Shown here one piece after another: positions 9,889-17,575 of a stretch of 64,000 nucleotides of DNA. The translations under genes were made by a program, and so were the position numbers. This DNA is from Prauserella muralis (GTDB lineage: Bacteria; Actinomycetota; Actinomycetes; Mycobacteriales; Pseudonocardiaceae): the NCBI RefSeq assembly GCF_003202285.1, contig NZ_MASW01000001.1:2023666-2087665 (forward strand). Direction: 5' to 3'. The notes beneath the pieces were generated by a model, which saw nothing but the letters and a program-made list of their open reading frames with translations, did no database searches and was not told the origin of the DNA. Position 1 is the first letter of the stretch. Every line of letters begins with the position of its first letter.

Positions 9889-10617
9889 TCAGCGGCGACG
9901 GATGGTGCGTTGGACGTTGCGCATCTTGGCGCCCTGCGGCATCGGACCCTTCGGGAGGGCGGCACCGCGGTTGCCGAGCGCCGCCAGCTTGGCCTCAAGG
10001 GCGTCCACCTGCTTCGGCTTGAGGTTCCTCGGCAGCTTCATCATGTGGTTCTGCAGCCGGCGCAGCGGGACCTGGCCCTCCTCGTTGCCGACGATGAAGT
10101 CGTAGATCGGCGTCTCGCCGACCAGCCGGGCGATGCGCTTCTTCTCCTGCGAAAGCAGGTTCTTCACGCGGTGCGGGGCGCCCTCACCGACAAGGACCAC
10201 GCCGGGCCCGCCCAGTACCCGGTGGACGGCGTCGAGCTGGGTCGTGGCGGCCACCGTCTGCGTCACCCGCCAGCGGCCGCGCAGATTGTCCAGTGCCCAC
10301 GCCGCGGCGCCGGGCTGGCCCTCGGCCTTGCTGAACACCGTCTTCTGCACCCGGCGACCGAAGATGATCACCGCGGCGAGCACGCCGAGCATGATGCCGA
10401 TCGGCAGCAGCCACCACTGGATGCCGATGAACCAGCCGATCCCGAACACGACGCCGGTCACGACCAGGAACGATCCGAGCATCCACGGGATCAGCGCCTT
10501 GTCTTCCTTGCGCTGCATCTTGAACGCCTGGAAGATCTGGCCGCGCTTGGCCTTGCTCGCCGCGCGCTTCTCCCGTTTGGCCTGCTTGGCAGCCTCTTTG
10601 TCCAGCTTCTCCGCCAT
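9889..10617 (-). CDS. DUF4191 family membrane protein
   Basis: A 242-residue protein with a charged N-terminus, [20 protein letters not shown], and two adjacent membrane helices near residues 41-85. A conserved cytoplasmic part follows, including [18 protein letters not shown]. The family is annotated DUF4191 and its function is unknown. In M. tuberculosis the homologue lies beside the RDD gene and glnA1, as here apart from the inserted AbiEi-like gene. The ATG at 10617 is preferred because the conserved sequence begins there; the open frame upstream runs into uvrD2. It is divergent from uvrD2 with a 67-bp gap. Confidence 0.88.
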   Translation of the reverse strand: MAEKLDKEAAKQAKREKRAASKAKRGQIFQAFKMQRKEDKALIPWMLGSFLVVTGVVFGIGWFIGIQWWLLPIGIMLGVLAAVIIFGRRVQKTVFSKAEGQPGAAAWALDNLRGRWRVTQTVAATTQLDAVHRVLGGPGVVLVGEGAPHRVKNLLSQEKKRIARLVGETPIYDFIVGNEEGQVPLRRLQNHMMKLPRNLKPKQVDALEAKLAALGNRGAALPKGPMPQGAKMRNVQRTIRRR

Positions 10618-10684
10618 AATGCACCAGGATACGGGCGACCGGGCGGGCGTGGCCCTGTCGGTCCCCTCTGCGAGGATGCCGCTC

Positions 10685-12769
10685 GTGGGAAGTGCGCTTG
10701 CGAACCGCCGCCAGGACCTGCTCGACGGCCTCGACCCCGAGCAGCGGGCCGCCGCGTGCGCCCCCCGCGGGCCCGTCTGCGTGCTCGCCGGAGCGGGAAC
10801 CGGCAAGACGAGGACGATCACCCACCGCATCGCCTACCTCGTGTGTTCCGGCCACGTCGCCGCAGGCCAGGTGCTCGCCGTCACGTTCACGGCACGGGCC
10901 GCGGGCGAGCTGCGCGCGCGGCTGCGCCCTCTCGGTGTGGAAGGGGCGCAGGCTCGCACGTTCCACGCGGCGGCGCTGCGCCAGCTCCGGTACTTCTGGC
11001 CGCGCGTGGTCGGCGATCGCCAGTGGGACCTGATCGAGGGCAACAAGCTCCGCCTGGTCGGTCAGGCCGCCAACAAGCTGGGCCTGCCCACCGAGCTGGA
11101 GGTGTTGCGCGACCTCACGAGTGAGATCGAGTGGGCGAAGGCGTCACTGATCGGGCCCGACGACTATCCGGCCGCGGTCGCCCGGCGCAGCCGCGACGTC
11201 CCGGAGCCCGCCGAGCGCATCGCGGAGCTCTATCGCACCTACGAGCGCGCCAAGAGCGACGCGCAGCTGCTCGACTTCGACGACCTCCTGCTGCACACCA
11301 CTGCGGTGCTGGAGGAGCACAGCGCCGTCGCGGAGGAGTTCCGCGACCGCTACCGCTGCTTCGTCGTCGACGAGTACCAGGACGTCACACCCGCTCAGCA
11401 GCGGTTGCTCGACGCCTGGCTGGGGGGCCGGGACGACCTGACCGTCGTCGGTGACGCCAACCAGACCATCTACTCCTTCGGCGGCGCGTCGCCGCGCCCA
11501 CTGCTGGAGTTCACCCGGCGATTCCCCGACGCGACGGTCGTCCGGCTGGAACGCGACTACCGGTCCACGCCGCAGGTCGTCGCGCTCGCGAACCGGGTGA
11601 TCGGCGCGGCACGGGGCAGGCCTGCGGGGTCACGGCTGAACCTCGTCGGCCAGCGGCCGGACGGCCCGCCGCCCCGCTTCGCCGAGTACGACGACGAGGC
11701 CACGGAGGCGGCCGCGGTCGCGGCCCGGATCCGGGAGCTGCTGGACGCGGGGGTGCCGGCGAGCGAGATCGCGGTGCTGTACCGGGTCAACGCCCAATCC
11801 GAGGGCTATGAGCAGGCCTTGTCCGAAGCGGGCATCCCGTACCTGGTGCGTGGTGGCGAACGGTTCTTCGCACGCAGGGAGGTGCGCCAGGCCATGGCGG
11901 CGCTGCGGACGGCGGCCGCCGGGGAACCGCAGGGCGAGCTCGTCACCATGGTCCGGCGCGTCCTTGCCGGTGTCGGGCTGACCGAGCAGCCGCCTTCGGG
12001 CGGCGCGGCGAAGGAGCGCTGGGACGCGCTGCTGGCTCTGGTGGAGCTGGCCGAGGAGCTCGCGGCGACCACCGACGGCGCCACGCTCGGCCGCTATGTC
12101 GCCGAACTCGACCAGCGCGCCTCGGCCCAGCATCCGCCGACCGTCGAGGGCGTCACGCTGGCGTCGCTGCATGCGGCGAAGGGTCTCGAGTGGGACGCCG
12201 TCTTCCTGGTCGGACTTGCCGAGGGAACGTTGCCGATCCTGCACGCCGACGGCAGCGACGAGGCGATCGAGGAGGAGCGGCGGCTGTTCTACGTCGGTGT
12301 CACGCGTGCGCGGGAGCACCTGTCCCTGTCGTGGGCGCTCGCGCGCAATCCCGGCGGCAGGCGCAACCGCAGGCGCAGCCGCTTCCTCTACGGCTTGCTG
12401 CCGGAGGACCACCCGGCCGCCCGGGTCGGCAGGCAGCAACAGAAGCCGATGGAGCCGAAGGCGCGGTGCCGCATCTGCGGGGCGGCTCTGCTGGCCACCA
12501 TGGAGATCAAGCTGGGGCGGTGCGGGAAATGCCCGGCCGACATCGACGAAGACCTGCTCGCCAGGCTCAAGGAATGGCGCGTCGAGCGTGCGCGGGAACT
12601 GAACGTGCCCGCCTTCGTGGTCTTCACGGACGCGACGCTGGTCGCCATCGCCGAGCAGCGACCCGCCGACACCACGGCGCTCGTCGCGATTTCCGGCATC
12701 GGCGCCACCAAGCTGGAGCGCTTCGGGGCGGACGTTCTCGCCGTCGTCAATCAGAGACACGAGCGGTAG
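10685..12769 (+). CDS. uvrD2: ATP-dependent DNA helicase UvrD2
   Basis: A 694-residue superfamily 1A 3'-5' helicase. It has a Q motif (GLDPEQRAA), Walker [11 protein letters not shown] with Lys41, motif [12 protein letters not shown] near residue 230, and [14 protein letters not shown]. The mycobacterial UvrD2 hallmarks are present: a four-cysteine CRIC/CGKC module near residues 595-612 and a C-terminal HRDC-like domain ending [17 protein letters not shown]. It unwinds DNA in repair and replication. The GTG at 10685 has GAGG 9 nt upstream, while an in-frame ATG at 10676 is an alternative. The frame runs open far upstream across the DUF4191 gene, which is a shadow. whiB7 follows, as in mycobacteria. 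Confidence 0.93.
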   Translation: MGSALANRRQDLLDGLDPEQRAAACAPRGPVCVLAGAGTGKTRTITHRIAYLVCSGHVAAGQVLAVTFTARAAGELRARLRPLGVEGAQARTFHAAALRQLRYFWPRVVGDRQWDLIEGNKLRLVGQAANKLGLPTELEVLRDLTSEIEWAKASLIGPDDYPAAVARRSRDVPEPAERIAELYRTYERAKSDAQLLDFDDLLLHTTAVLEEHSAVAEEFRDRYRCFVVDEYQDVTPAQQRLLDAWLGGRDDLTVVGDANQTIYSFGGASPRPLLEFTRRFPDATVVRLERDYRSTPQVVALANRVIGAARGRPAGSRLNLVGQRPDGPPPRFAEYDDEATEAAAVAARIRELLDAGVPASEIAVLYRVNAQSEGYEQALSEAGIPYLVRGGERFFARREVRQAMAALRTAAAGEPQGELVTMVRRVLAGVGLTEQPPSGGAAKERWDALLALVELAEELAATTDGATLGRYVAELDQRASAQHPPTVEGVTLASLHAAKGLEWDAVFLVGLAEGTLPILHADGSDEAIEEERRLFYVGVTRAREHLSLSWALARNPGGRRNRRRSRFLYGLLPEDHPAARVGRQQQKPMEPKARCRICGAALLATMEIKLGRCGKCPADIDEDLLARLKEWRVERARELNVPAFVVFTDATLVAIAEQRPADTTALVAISGIGATKLERFGADVLAVVNQRHER

Positions 12770-12842
12770 CACCCTCGGTACTGTCCGCGTCGCGAAAACC
12801 CTGCTCACGAGACTTTCTCCACCGCATGGGGGACATCTTCGT

Positions 12843-12880
12843 AAAATCAGTTGCCCCGGCCGGTACCGGCGCAATAGCCT
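12843..12880 (+). promoter_or_regulatory. WhiB7-type autoregulated promoter of whiB7
   Basis: AAAAT at 12843-12847 lies 3 nt before a -35 hexamer TTGCCC (12851-12856). A spacer of 18 nt then leads to TAGCCT (12875-12880). An A/T-rich patch just upstream of the -35 is the known recognition feature of WhiB7-SigA promoters in mycobacteria and Streptomyces. Transcription would start near 12887, giving a leader of about 465 nt before whiB7. Confidence 0.75.
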
Positions 12881-12962
12881 GCAAGGACTGGGTGGAGCAT
12901 CCGCGATTCTCGGTCGCCGACCGCGTCGGCGTACCGGCGGACAGCGTGAAGGGAGGTGCCAG

Positions 12963-13229
12963 ATGAAGCTCGATGCACAGGTCGGCATTTCTGGCACTCC
13001 GCTGTCCCGGACCAACGAATCCGTCATGACCGAGTGCCGACGTGTCGGCACGTTCGGTGGCGGTTGGTATGTCGAGACTCTCGCTCACGGTCAGCGCACG
13101 CGAGCGCGCCTCGTCAACACCACTGCCAACGCCGGGGTTGTGAACCCGGTGTTCCGTCCGGCGACCGCCGAGATGCCGTTCCTGAAGCAGCTTTGGGTTC
13201 CGCCACGTCCAGGCGAGAGAAGTCCATGA
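12963..13229 (+). CDS. 88-residue ORF in the whiB7 leader, possible attenuator-controlling leader ORF
   Basis: The ATG at 12963 is preceded by a strong GGGAGGTG site at 12951-12958, better than most genes nearby. The product starts MKLDAQVGISG and ends LWVPPRPGERSP; no known domain is recognised. It lies wholly between the WhiB7-type promoter and whiB7. Its final codons (13196-13229) form the 5' arm of an antiterminator, and the stop is 25 nt before a terminator stem. In mycobacteria whiB7 is controlled by a translated upstream ORF, so a regulatory role is likely, although the peptide could also have its own function. In M. tuberculosis a mycoredoxin gene lies between uvrD2 and whiB7; this ORF lacks its CxxC motif. 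Confidence 0.7.
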   Translation: MKLDAQVGISGTPLSRTNESVMTECRRVGTFGGGWYVETLAHGQRTRARLVNTTANAGVVNPVFRPATAEMPFLKQLWVPPRPGERSP

Positions 13230-13270
13230 CAGCACCCGTCATGGGACAGGCTCTCGAAGGCCGCGGAACC
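13196..13270 (+). promoter_or_regulatory. Predicted antiterminator of the whiB7 leader
   Basis: Three nested helices can form together. GGTTCCGC (13196-13203) pairs with GCGGAACC (13263-13270). CGAGAG (13214-13219) pairs with CTCTCG (13251-13256). GTCCATGAC (13222-13230) pairs with GTCATGGGAC (13238-13247) with one bulge. The outer and middle helices use bases 13255-13267 that form the 5' arm of the terminator at 13255-13292, so the two structures exclude each other. The 5' arm is coding sequence of the leader ORF. Confidence 0.65.
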
Positions 13271-13300
13271 GTACTCGGATCCGCGGCCTTCGTGCTGTTT
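13255..13300 (+). terminator. Intrinsic terminator (attenuator) in the whiB7 leader
   Basis: A perfect 13-bp stem CGAAGGCCGCGGA/TCCGCGGCCTTCG with a 12-nt loop, followed by TGCTGTTT. It lies 53-98 nt before the whiB7 ATG, inside the leader and not after a complete operon, which is the position expected for an attenuator. Confidence 0.75.
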
Positions 13301-13352
13301 CAGGGCAGTTTTCGGCTCAACAGGTAACCCCACAACACAAAGGAGAACGGGA

Positions 13353-13718
13353 ATGCCATCGGCAATCGCCTTCGCGTCAGAGGAGGCGTTAACCGAGGGA
13401 TCGGCCGGAAGTACCGGCGTCGCGGAGCTTCTCGACGCGGTGTCGGCACCTTCCCTCGACCTGCCCTGTCAATCCGGCAACGCGGACCTGTGGTTCGCGG
13501 AGGCCCCTGCGGACCTGGAACGCGCGAAGCGCCTGTGCGGTGACTGCCCGGTGCGGGCAGGCTGCCTCGCGGGTGCGCTCGCCCGCCGTGAGCCGTGGGG
13601 CGTCTGGGGCGGAGAGATCTTCGAGCGTGGTGCCGTGGTGGCGAGGAAGCGCCCCCGCGGACGTCCGCGCAAGAACCCCGTCGAGCACGCGACGGCAGGC
13701 CACCGGAGCGCGGCATGA
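13353..13718 (+). CDS. whiB7: WhiB7, iron-sulfur antibiotic-resistance transcription factor
   Basis: A 121-residue WhiB-like protein. Cys39, Cys62, Cys65 and Cys71 form the [4Fe-4S] ligand set in the Cx22CxxCx5C pattern. The G[V/I]WGG turn is at 83-87. The WhiB7-specific AT-hook RGRPRK is at 102-107 after EIFERGAVV. WhiB7 binds the SigA subunit and activates intrinsic drug-resistance genes, including its own. The ATG has AAGGAG 7 nt upstream. Control is probably by the autoregulated promoter at 12843 and the attenuator at 13255. The stop overlaps the next start (ATGA). Confidence 0.96.
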   Translation: MPSAIAFASEEALTEGSAGSTGVAELLDAVSAPSLDLPCQSGNADLWFAEAPADLERAKRLCGDCPVRAGCLAGALARREPWGVWGGEIFERGAVVARKRPRGRPRKNPVEHATAGHRSAA

Positions 13719-13972
13719 GCATCGACCTCCAGCTCGATCAGCGCGCGCTACGCGAGACAGACCACCCACTGCCCGACAGTGCGGGCATCGGGTTCGGTAC
13801 CACCAAGGAGACCACTCGAATGTTGCTGCACGAAGAACTGGCGAGAGAACGAATACGGGACCTGCACACCGCTGTCGCCGGCAGCCGGGCGGCCCGCCAG
13901 GCCCGCGCCGCCCGGCGCTGGGCCCGGGTCGCCCGTTGGGCGTCCCAGCGTTCTCGCCGCTATCACCAGTAG
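13715..13972 (+). CDS. Small basic hypothetical protein coupled to whiB7
   Basis: An 85-residue protein whose ATG overlaps the whiB7 stop as ATGA, so it is probably translationally coupled. The C-terminal half, MLLHEELARERIRDLHTAVA followed by an arginine- and alanine-rich tail, resembles small conserved actinobacterial proteins that begin with a HELARER stretch. Initiation at the internal ATG at 13820 would give a 50-residue form with just that region. No function is known. The high arginine content suggests nucleic-acid or ribosome contact, but that is a guess. Confidence 0.55.
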   Translation: MSIDLQLDQRALRETDHPLPDSAGIGFGTTKETTRMLLHEELARERIRDLHTAVAGSRAARQARAARRWARVARWASQRSRRYHQ

Positions 13973-13981
13973 TTTCGGCTG

Positions 13982-14020
13982 CCGGGGCGGAAGGCGGCAG
14001 TGGACCGCTTTCCGCCCCGG
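13982..14020 (+). terminator. Hairpin after the whiB7 operon
   Basis: An 11-bp stem, CCGGGGCGGAA with TTCCGCCCCGG, around a 17-nt loop lies 10 nt after the small gene. No T-run follows, so factor-independent termination may be weak. Confidence 0.5.
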
Positions 14021-14048
14021 CGTCATCCCAGTGGTGTTCAATGGCCGG

Positions 14049-14918
14049 GTGTCCGCACATACACACGACGACATCGACTGGGCCGCACGGCTTTCGGCGA
14101 TGCGCAGACTCGATGCCCTCGAGCAGGACGCCATCACCGCCGTGGCATCGCGGCTCACCGCGGAACTGCCCGCCGATGCCGTGGTCGTCGACGTCGGCTC
14201 CGGTTCTGGTGGCATGAGCGCGGCGCTCGCCGAGGCCCTGCGTGGCCGAGGCGGCACGCTCGTGCTCGTGGACGCCGTGGACGAGCTCCTCGAAGCCGCG
14301 CGGGACGCGGCGGTCGAGCGAGGCGGCGCCCGGGTCCGCGTGGACACCGTGATCGCCGACGCCGGGAGCGACGACCTCGGCACCCTGGTGCCTCCTGCCG
14401 ACCTTCTCTGGGCCTCAGCAGTGGTGCATCACCTGCCTGACCAGCAGGCTGCGGTCGACCGGCTCGTCGGCGTGCTGCGGCCGGGCGGCCTGCTCGCCGT
14501 GGCCGAAGGTGGGCTCGACGCCCGTTGCCTGCCGTGGGATCTGGGAGTCGGGGACCCAGGTCTGGAGCTACGACTCAACGCGGCACGCGACGCATGGTTC
14601 GAGCGGCTGCGCGCCACCATGCCGGACGCCGTGCGGATGCCCTACGGCTGGACATCGGCTCTGCGCCGCGCCGGACTGAGCGACGTGCACTCGTTCAGCT
14701 ACCTGCTCGATCACCCGGCTCCTGCCGGAGTCGCGGTACGGGACTTCGTGGTGGAGCGGATCACGTGGCTCGGTGAGACCGTCGGCGAATGGCTGAGTGA
14801 GGCGGACAAGGAGGCGGTGCGGCGGCTGCTGGACCCCGGCAGCGCCGACTACCTCGGCGCGCGGGACGACCTGTACCTCCTGAACGCGCGAACCGTGCAC
14901 CACGGGCGACGATCATGA
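14049..14918 (+). CDS. SAM-dependent class I methyltransferase
   Basis: A 289-residue protein with the SAM-binding motif I VVVDVGSGSGGMSAALAE, followed by acidic VLVDAVDEL and the motif region PADLLWASAVVHHLPDQQAA. A helical lid with FSYLLDHPAPAGVAVRDFV follows. The methyl acceptor is unknown. The start is uncertain: GTG codons at 14031, 14034 and 14049 are in frame and none has a good ribosome-binding site. The stop overlaps the ATG of a small zinc-ribbon gene, forming a two-gene unit. Confidence 0.82.
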   Translation: MSAHTHDDIDWAARLSAMRRLDALEQDAITAVASRLTAELPADAVVVDVGSGSGGMSAALAEALRGRGGTLVLVDAVDELLEAARDAAVERGGARVRVDTVIADAGSDDLGTLVPPADLLWASAVVHHLPDQQAAVDRLVGVLRPGGLLAVAEGGLDARCLPWDLGVGDPGLELRLNAARDAWFERLRATMPDAVRMPYGWTSALRRAGLSDVHSFSYLLDHPAPAGVAVRDFVVERITWLGETVGEWLSEADKEAVRRLLDPGSADYLGARDDLYLLNARTVHHGRRS

Positions 14919-15100
14919 CCGAGCAACCGGGGGCGGTCGCGTGCTCGGTGTGTGCCGCCCCGCGCGATGCCGAAAGCCCTGTCCAGGCGCTGATGTGGGT
15001 CCGCGAGGACGAGCGGGGCCGTGTTCGCTGGCTCTGCCCACGTTGCGCGCGCACGCACGTTCGCGACATCGAAGCGAAGCTGCCGAGCGAGTACTGGTGA
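14915..15100 (+). CDS. Small zinc-ribbon protein
   Basis: A 61-residue protein with two cysteine pairs, CSVC at 10-13 and CPRC at 41-44, which fits one four-cysteine zinc ribbon. The end, RDIEAKLPSEYW, is well formed. It starts in the stop of the methyltransferase gene (ATGA) and ends 14 bp before the convergent stop of the DUF559-like gene. Similar tiny zinc-ribbon proteins occur widely in actinobacteria; the role is unknown. Confidence 0.65.
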   Translation: MTEQPGAVACSVCAAPRDAESPVQALMWVREDERGRVRWLCPRCARTHVRDIEAKLPSEYW

Positions 15101-15114
15101 CATTCCCGCGCCGG

Positions 15115-16050
15115 TCATGCCGCCTCCGCCGCCCAGGTGACCAGCGGCCTGGAACGGGTCGCAGCCTTGCGGAACGCGCTGGCCAGCTCCCGCAGCACCA
15201 AGTCCGGATCGTCACGCAGCCGGTCGGGCGGCGTGCGCACCAGCACGACTCCCGCGGCGGTGAGGGAGAGGTGGGCGAGCTGGCCGCCAGGGTCCTCGGC
15301 GGCGGTACTGCTGAACCGCCAGCCCAGCCCCACGTCCTCCCACCAGGCGTCCACCGTGCCGATCGGTCGTCCGCGCAGGTCGGACACGGTGACGTGCCAT
15401 CGTGGGGGTGGCAGCGGCGCTCGGCGGATGAGCTGCCGGGCCACTCCGTGCACGTAGGTGTCGCGCATCCTCCTCAGCCTGCGGAGCTCGGCGCGAACCG
15501 CGGCCGACCCGCGCTGGCTGCCCTCGTCGAGTTCCTGCTGCAGGTCGTCGAACGTGCAGAGCCCGTAGTACACCGGGAGGGCCAGCAGGTCCCGCAGCGT
15601 GTCGGGATCGTGTTCGCGTCGCGCGGCGTCGAGCGCCGCCCGGGCTGCCGGGGCGAACGGCAGGCCCCCGATCAGCACCGGGTCGGGAGGCCGCATGGTG
15701 CGTTCCAGATGGAGAAAATCCGGCGGCAGCACCCGGCGGTGCGCCGGCACCAGCAGATGGATGACGCGAGGCACCGGCAGTTCGAGGCCGTGCGCGATCA
15801 GGGCGTCGATGCCGGAGAGCACGCCATCGCCGCCGAGGTAGACCGCCGCCGCGCGCAGCAGCTGTCTTCGTGTCGGCTCGCCGGGCGCGAGCTGGATGAC
15901 GCCGCGCATCAGCTTCCGCCACGGGCCGTCAGGCCTGCAGCGCATCGCGATGACCCGGGTCGACAGCCCGCTGTCACGCAGCTCGGCGACCGAGATGATG
16001 TTGTCGGGTGCGTCGGGCAGCAGTACGCCCGTGTGCGCTCGTCTGGTCAT
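15115..16050 (-). CDS. AbiEi/DUF559-like protein, paralogue with altered nuclease residues
   Basis: A 311-residue paralogue of the protein at 8787-9752. It shares the N-terminal RCRPDGPWRKLMRGVIQL segment and the middle GGLPFAPAARAALDAA segment. In the C-terminal nuclease-like domain Asp234 of VDAWW is kept, but the Glu-x-Asp pair is replaced by Arg245 and Ser247 (LGWRFSS) and the following histidine is missing. If the fold is a nuclease in the family, this copy is probably inactive. The ATG at 16050 starts the conserved region. No toxin gene is adjacent. Confidence 0.68.
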   Translation of the reverse strand: MTRRAHTGVLLPDAPDNIISVAELRDSGLSTRVIAMRCRPDGPWRKLMRGVIQLAPGEPTRRQLLRAAAVYLGGDGVLSGIDALIAHGLELPVPRVIHLLVPAHRRVLPPDFLHLERTMRPPDPVLIGGLPFAPAARAALDAARREHDPDTLRDLLALPVYYGLCTFDDLQQELDEGSQRGSAAVRAELRRLRRMRDTYVHGVARQLIRRAPLPPPRWHVTVSDLRGRPIGTVDAWWEDVGLGWRFSSTAAEDPGGQLAHLSLTAAGVVLVRTPPDRLRDDPDLVLRELASAFRKAATRSRPLVTWAAEAA

Positions 16051-16168
16051 GTCCCGAGCGTGGCCGTCCACGGTCCAGTTGCGGAAGCGATCGCCGAGAA
16101 TGTGGACAACTCGCCGTCGTGAACGGCACGTTCGGGTCAATTCGCCGCGAACTGTGGACAACTCGCGA

Positions 16169-17515
16169 TCATGACGCGAAGCCGGGCTGCCAGCGTTCGA
16201 CAATGGAGCGCAGAGCCAGCTCGGCATCGAGCTGGCACAGGATGCCCACGGCGCCCGCGGTCACCCGGTGGATCTGCAACCAGTGCGGCGGCAGGTTGAG
16301 AGATCGAGCGGTACGGAAGTCCTGGCTGCGAACGTCGCCCATCCGGAGCGCCTGCTTCTGGGCCCAGCGGCGGGAGAAATGGAAGCGCTCCTCGGTGAGC
16401 GGAGCGACGAAGGGAAGGAGGTACTTGTAGACGTCATCGGCATCGACGTCGGCTCGGGGGCGGACGAACCCCTCGGCACGGAGCACGTCGAGCAGGTCGG
16501 CCGACCGGCCGTCGAGCGCGAGCCGCATGATGCGGCCGAGGGTGGGCGGCGCACCTTCGGGCAGATGCGCCACGGCGCCGAAGTCCAGCACCGAGATCCG
16601 CCCGTCGTCGAGCAGCATGAAGTTGCCCGGGTGGGGATCGGAGTGCAGCATCCGCGCTCGGGCAGGCGACGAGTAGTGGAACTCGGCGAGCAACCTGCCT
16701 GCCTCGTTGCGCTGGTCGACCGTGCCGCTGCCGATGATTCGCGCGAACGGGGTGCCGGTGACCCACTCGGTGACGACGACCTTGGGCGAGCTGGCCACGA
16801 CCCGCGGAATGTAGACCTGGGCGTCCTGGTCGAACGCCCTGGCGAAACCGCGCTGGTTGTCGGCCTCGGCCCGGTAGTCCAGCTCCTCGTCCATGCGGGC
16901 GGCGAGTTCCGCGAGCAGCGGCTTGACCTCCGTCCCGGGGGCCAGCGCCTGGAACAGCCTGCTGAAGCGCTGGAGCTGGCGCAGATCGCTGCGTAGGGCC
17001 TCGTCCGCACCGGGGTACTGGACCTTCACGGCGACCGGTCTGCCGTCGTGCCAGACGCCGCGGTGCACCTGGCCGATGCTGGCCGAGGCCGCCGGGTCGT
17101 CGTCGAAGTCGGCGAAGCGCTGCTTCCAGGCGCGCCCGAGCTGCTCGGCGAGGACACGGTGGGTCTGGCGGGCCGACATCGGCGGCGCGGCGGCCTGGAG
17201 TTTGGTGAGCGCCTCACGGTAGGGGGCGGCGTACTCGTCGGGGATGGCCGCCTCGAACACGCTCAGGGCCTGACCGAACTTCATCGCGCCGCCCTTGAGG
17301 GTGCCGAGCACCTCGAACAGCTGCTCGGCGGCCTTCGCCGAAAGGGCGGAGTTGACCTCCTCGGCGGTCTGGCCGGTGAGGCGCCTGCCCCAGCCGCCGA
17401 CAGCGCGGCCGGCGATGCCCAGCGGCAGGCTCGCCAGCTTTGCCGTCCGCGCGGCGGTTCTGCGGGGCATCGCCGCGTCGGCGCGGTCGTCGAGGGAGTC
17501 GCGGAAGTCGGTCAC
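16169..17515 (-). CDS. ABC1/AarF (UbiB) family kinase-like protein
   Basis: A 448-residue atypical kinase-like protein. It has the family-defining KxGQ motif (GAMKFGQALS), an alanine-rich ATP loop ASASIGQVHRG, the lysine VAVKVQYPG, catalytic-loop HSDPHPGNFMLL and metal motif DFG. The UbiB family acts in isoprenoid-quinone and lipid homeostasis, probably at the membrane face. It starts from a GTG at 17515. A homologue follows whiB7 in M. tuberculosis, so the uvrD2-whiB7-AarF order is conserved. No pseudogene features are visible. Confidence 0.9.
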   Translation of the reverse strand: MTDFRDSLDDRADAAMPRRTAARTAKLASLPLGIAGRAVGGWGRRLTGQTAEEVNSALSAKAAEQLFEVLGTLKGGAMKFGQALSVFEAAIPDEYAAPYREALTKLQAAAPPMSARQTHRVLAEQLGRAWKQRFADFDDDPAASASIGQVHRGVWHDGRPVAVKVQYPGADEALRSDLRQLQRFSRLFQALAPGTEVKPLLAELAARMDEELDYRAEADNQRGFARAFDQDAQVYIPRVVASSPKVVVTEWVTGTPFARIIGSGTVDQRNEAGRLLAEFHYSSPARARMLHSDPHPGNFMLLDDGRISVLDFGAVAHLPEGAPPTLGRIMRLALDGRSADLLDVLRAEGFVRPRADVDADDVYKYLLPFVAPLTEERFHFSRRWAQKQALRMGDVRSQDFRTARSLNLPPHWLQIHRVTAGAVGILCQLDAELALRSIVERWQPGFAS

Positions 17516-17575
17516 GACAGCGATTCTGCCTTGCCGATCACGGGGTCCGCAGCCGTCTGTGGTCGTAGTTGCCCG

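Noticed and set aside
10133..10684. N-terminal extension of uvrD2 by 184 codons.
   Set aside because: It overlaps the DUF4191 gene on the other strand and is unlike UvrD2 N-termini; the helicase Q motif starts right after 10685.
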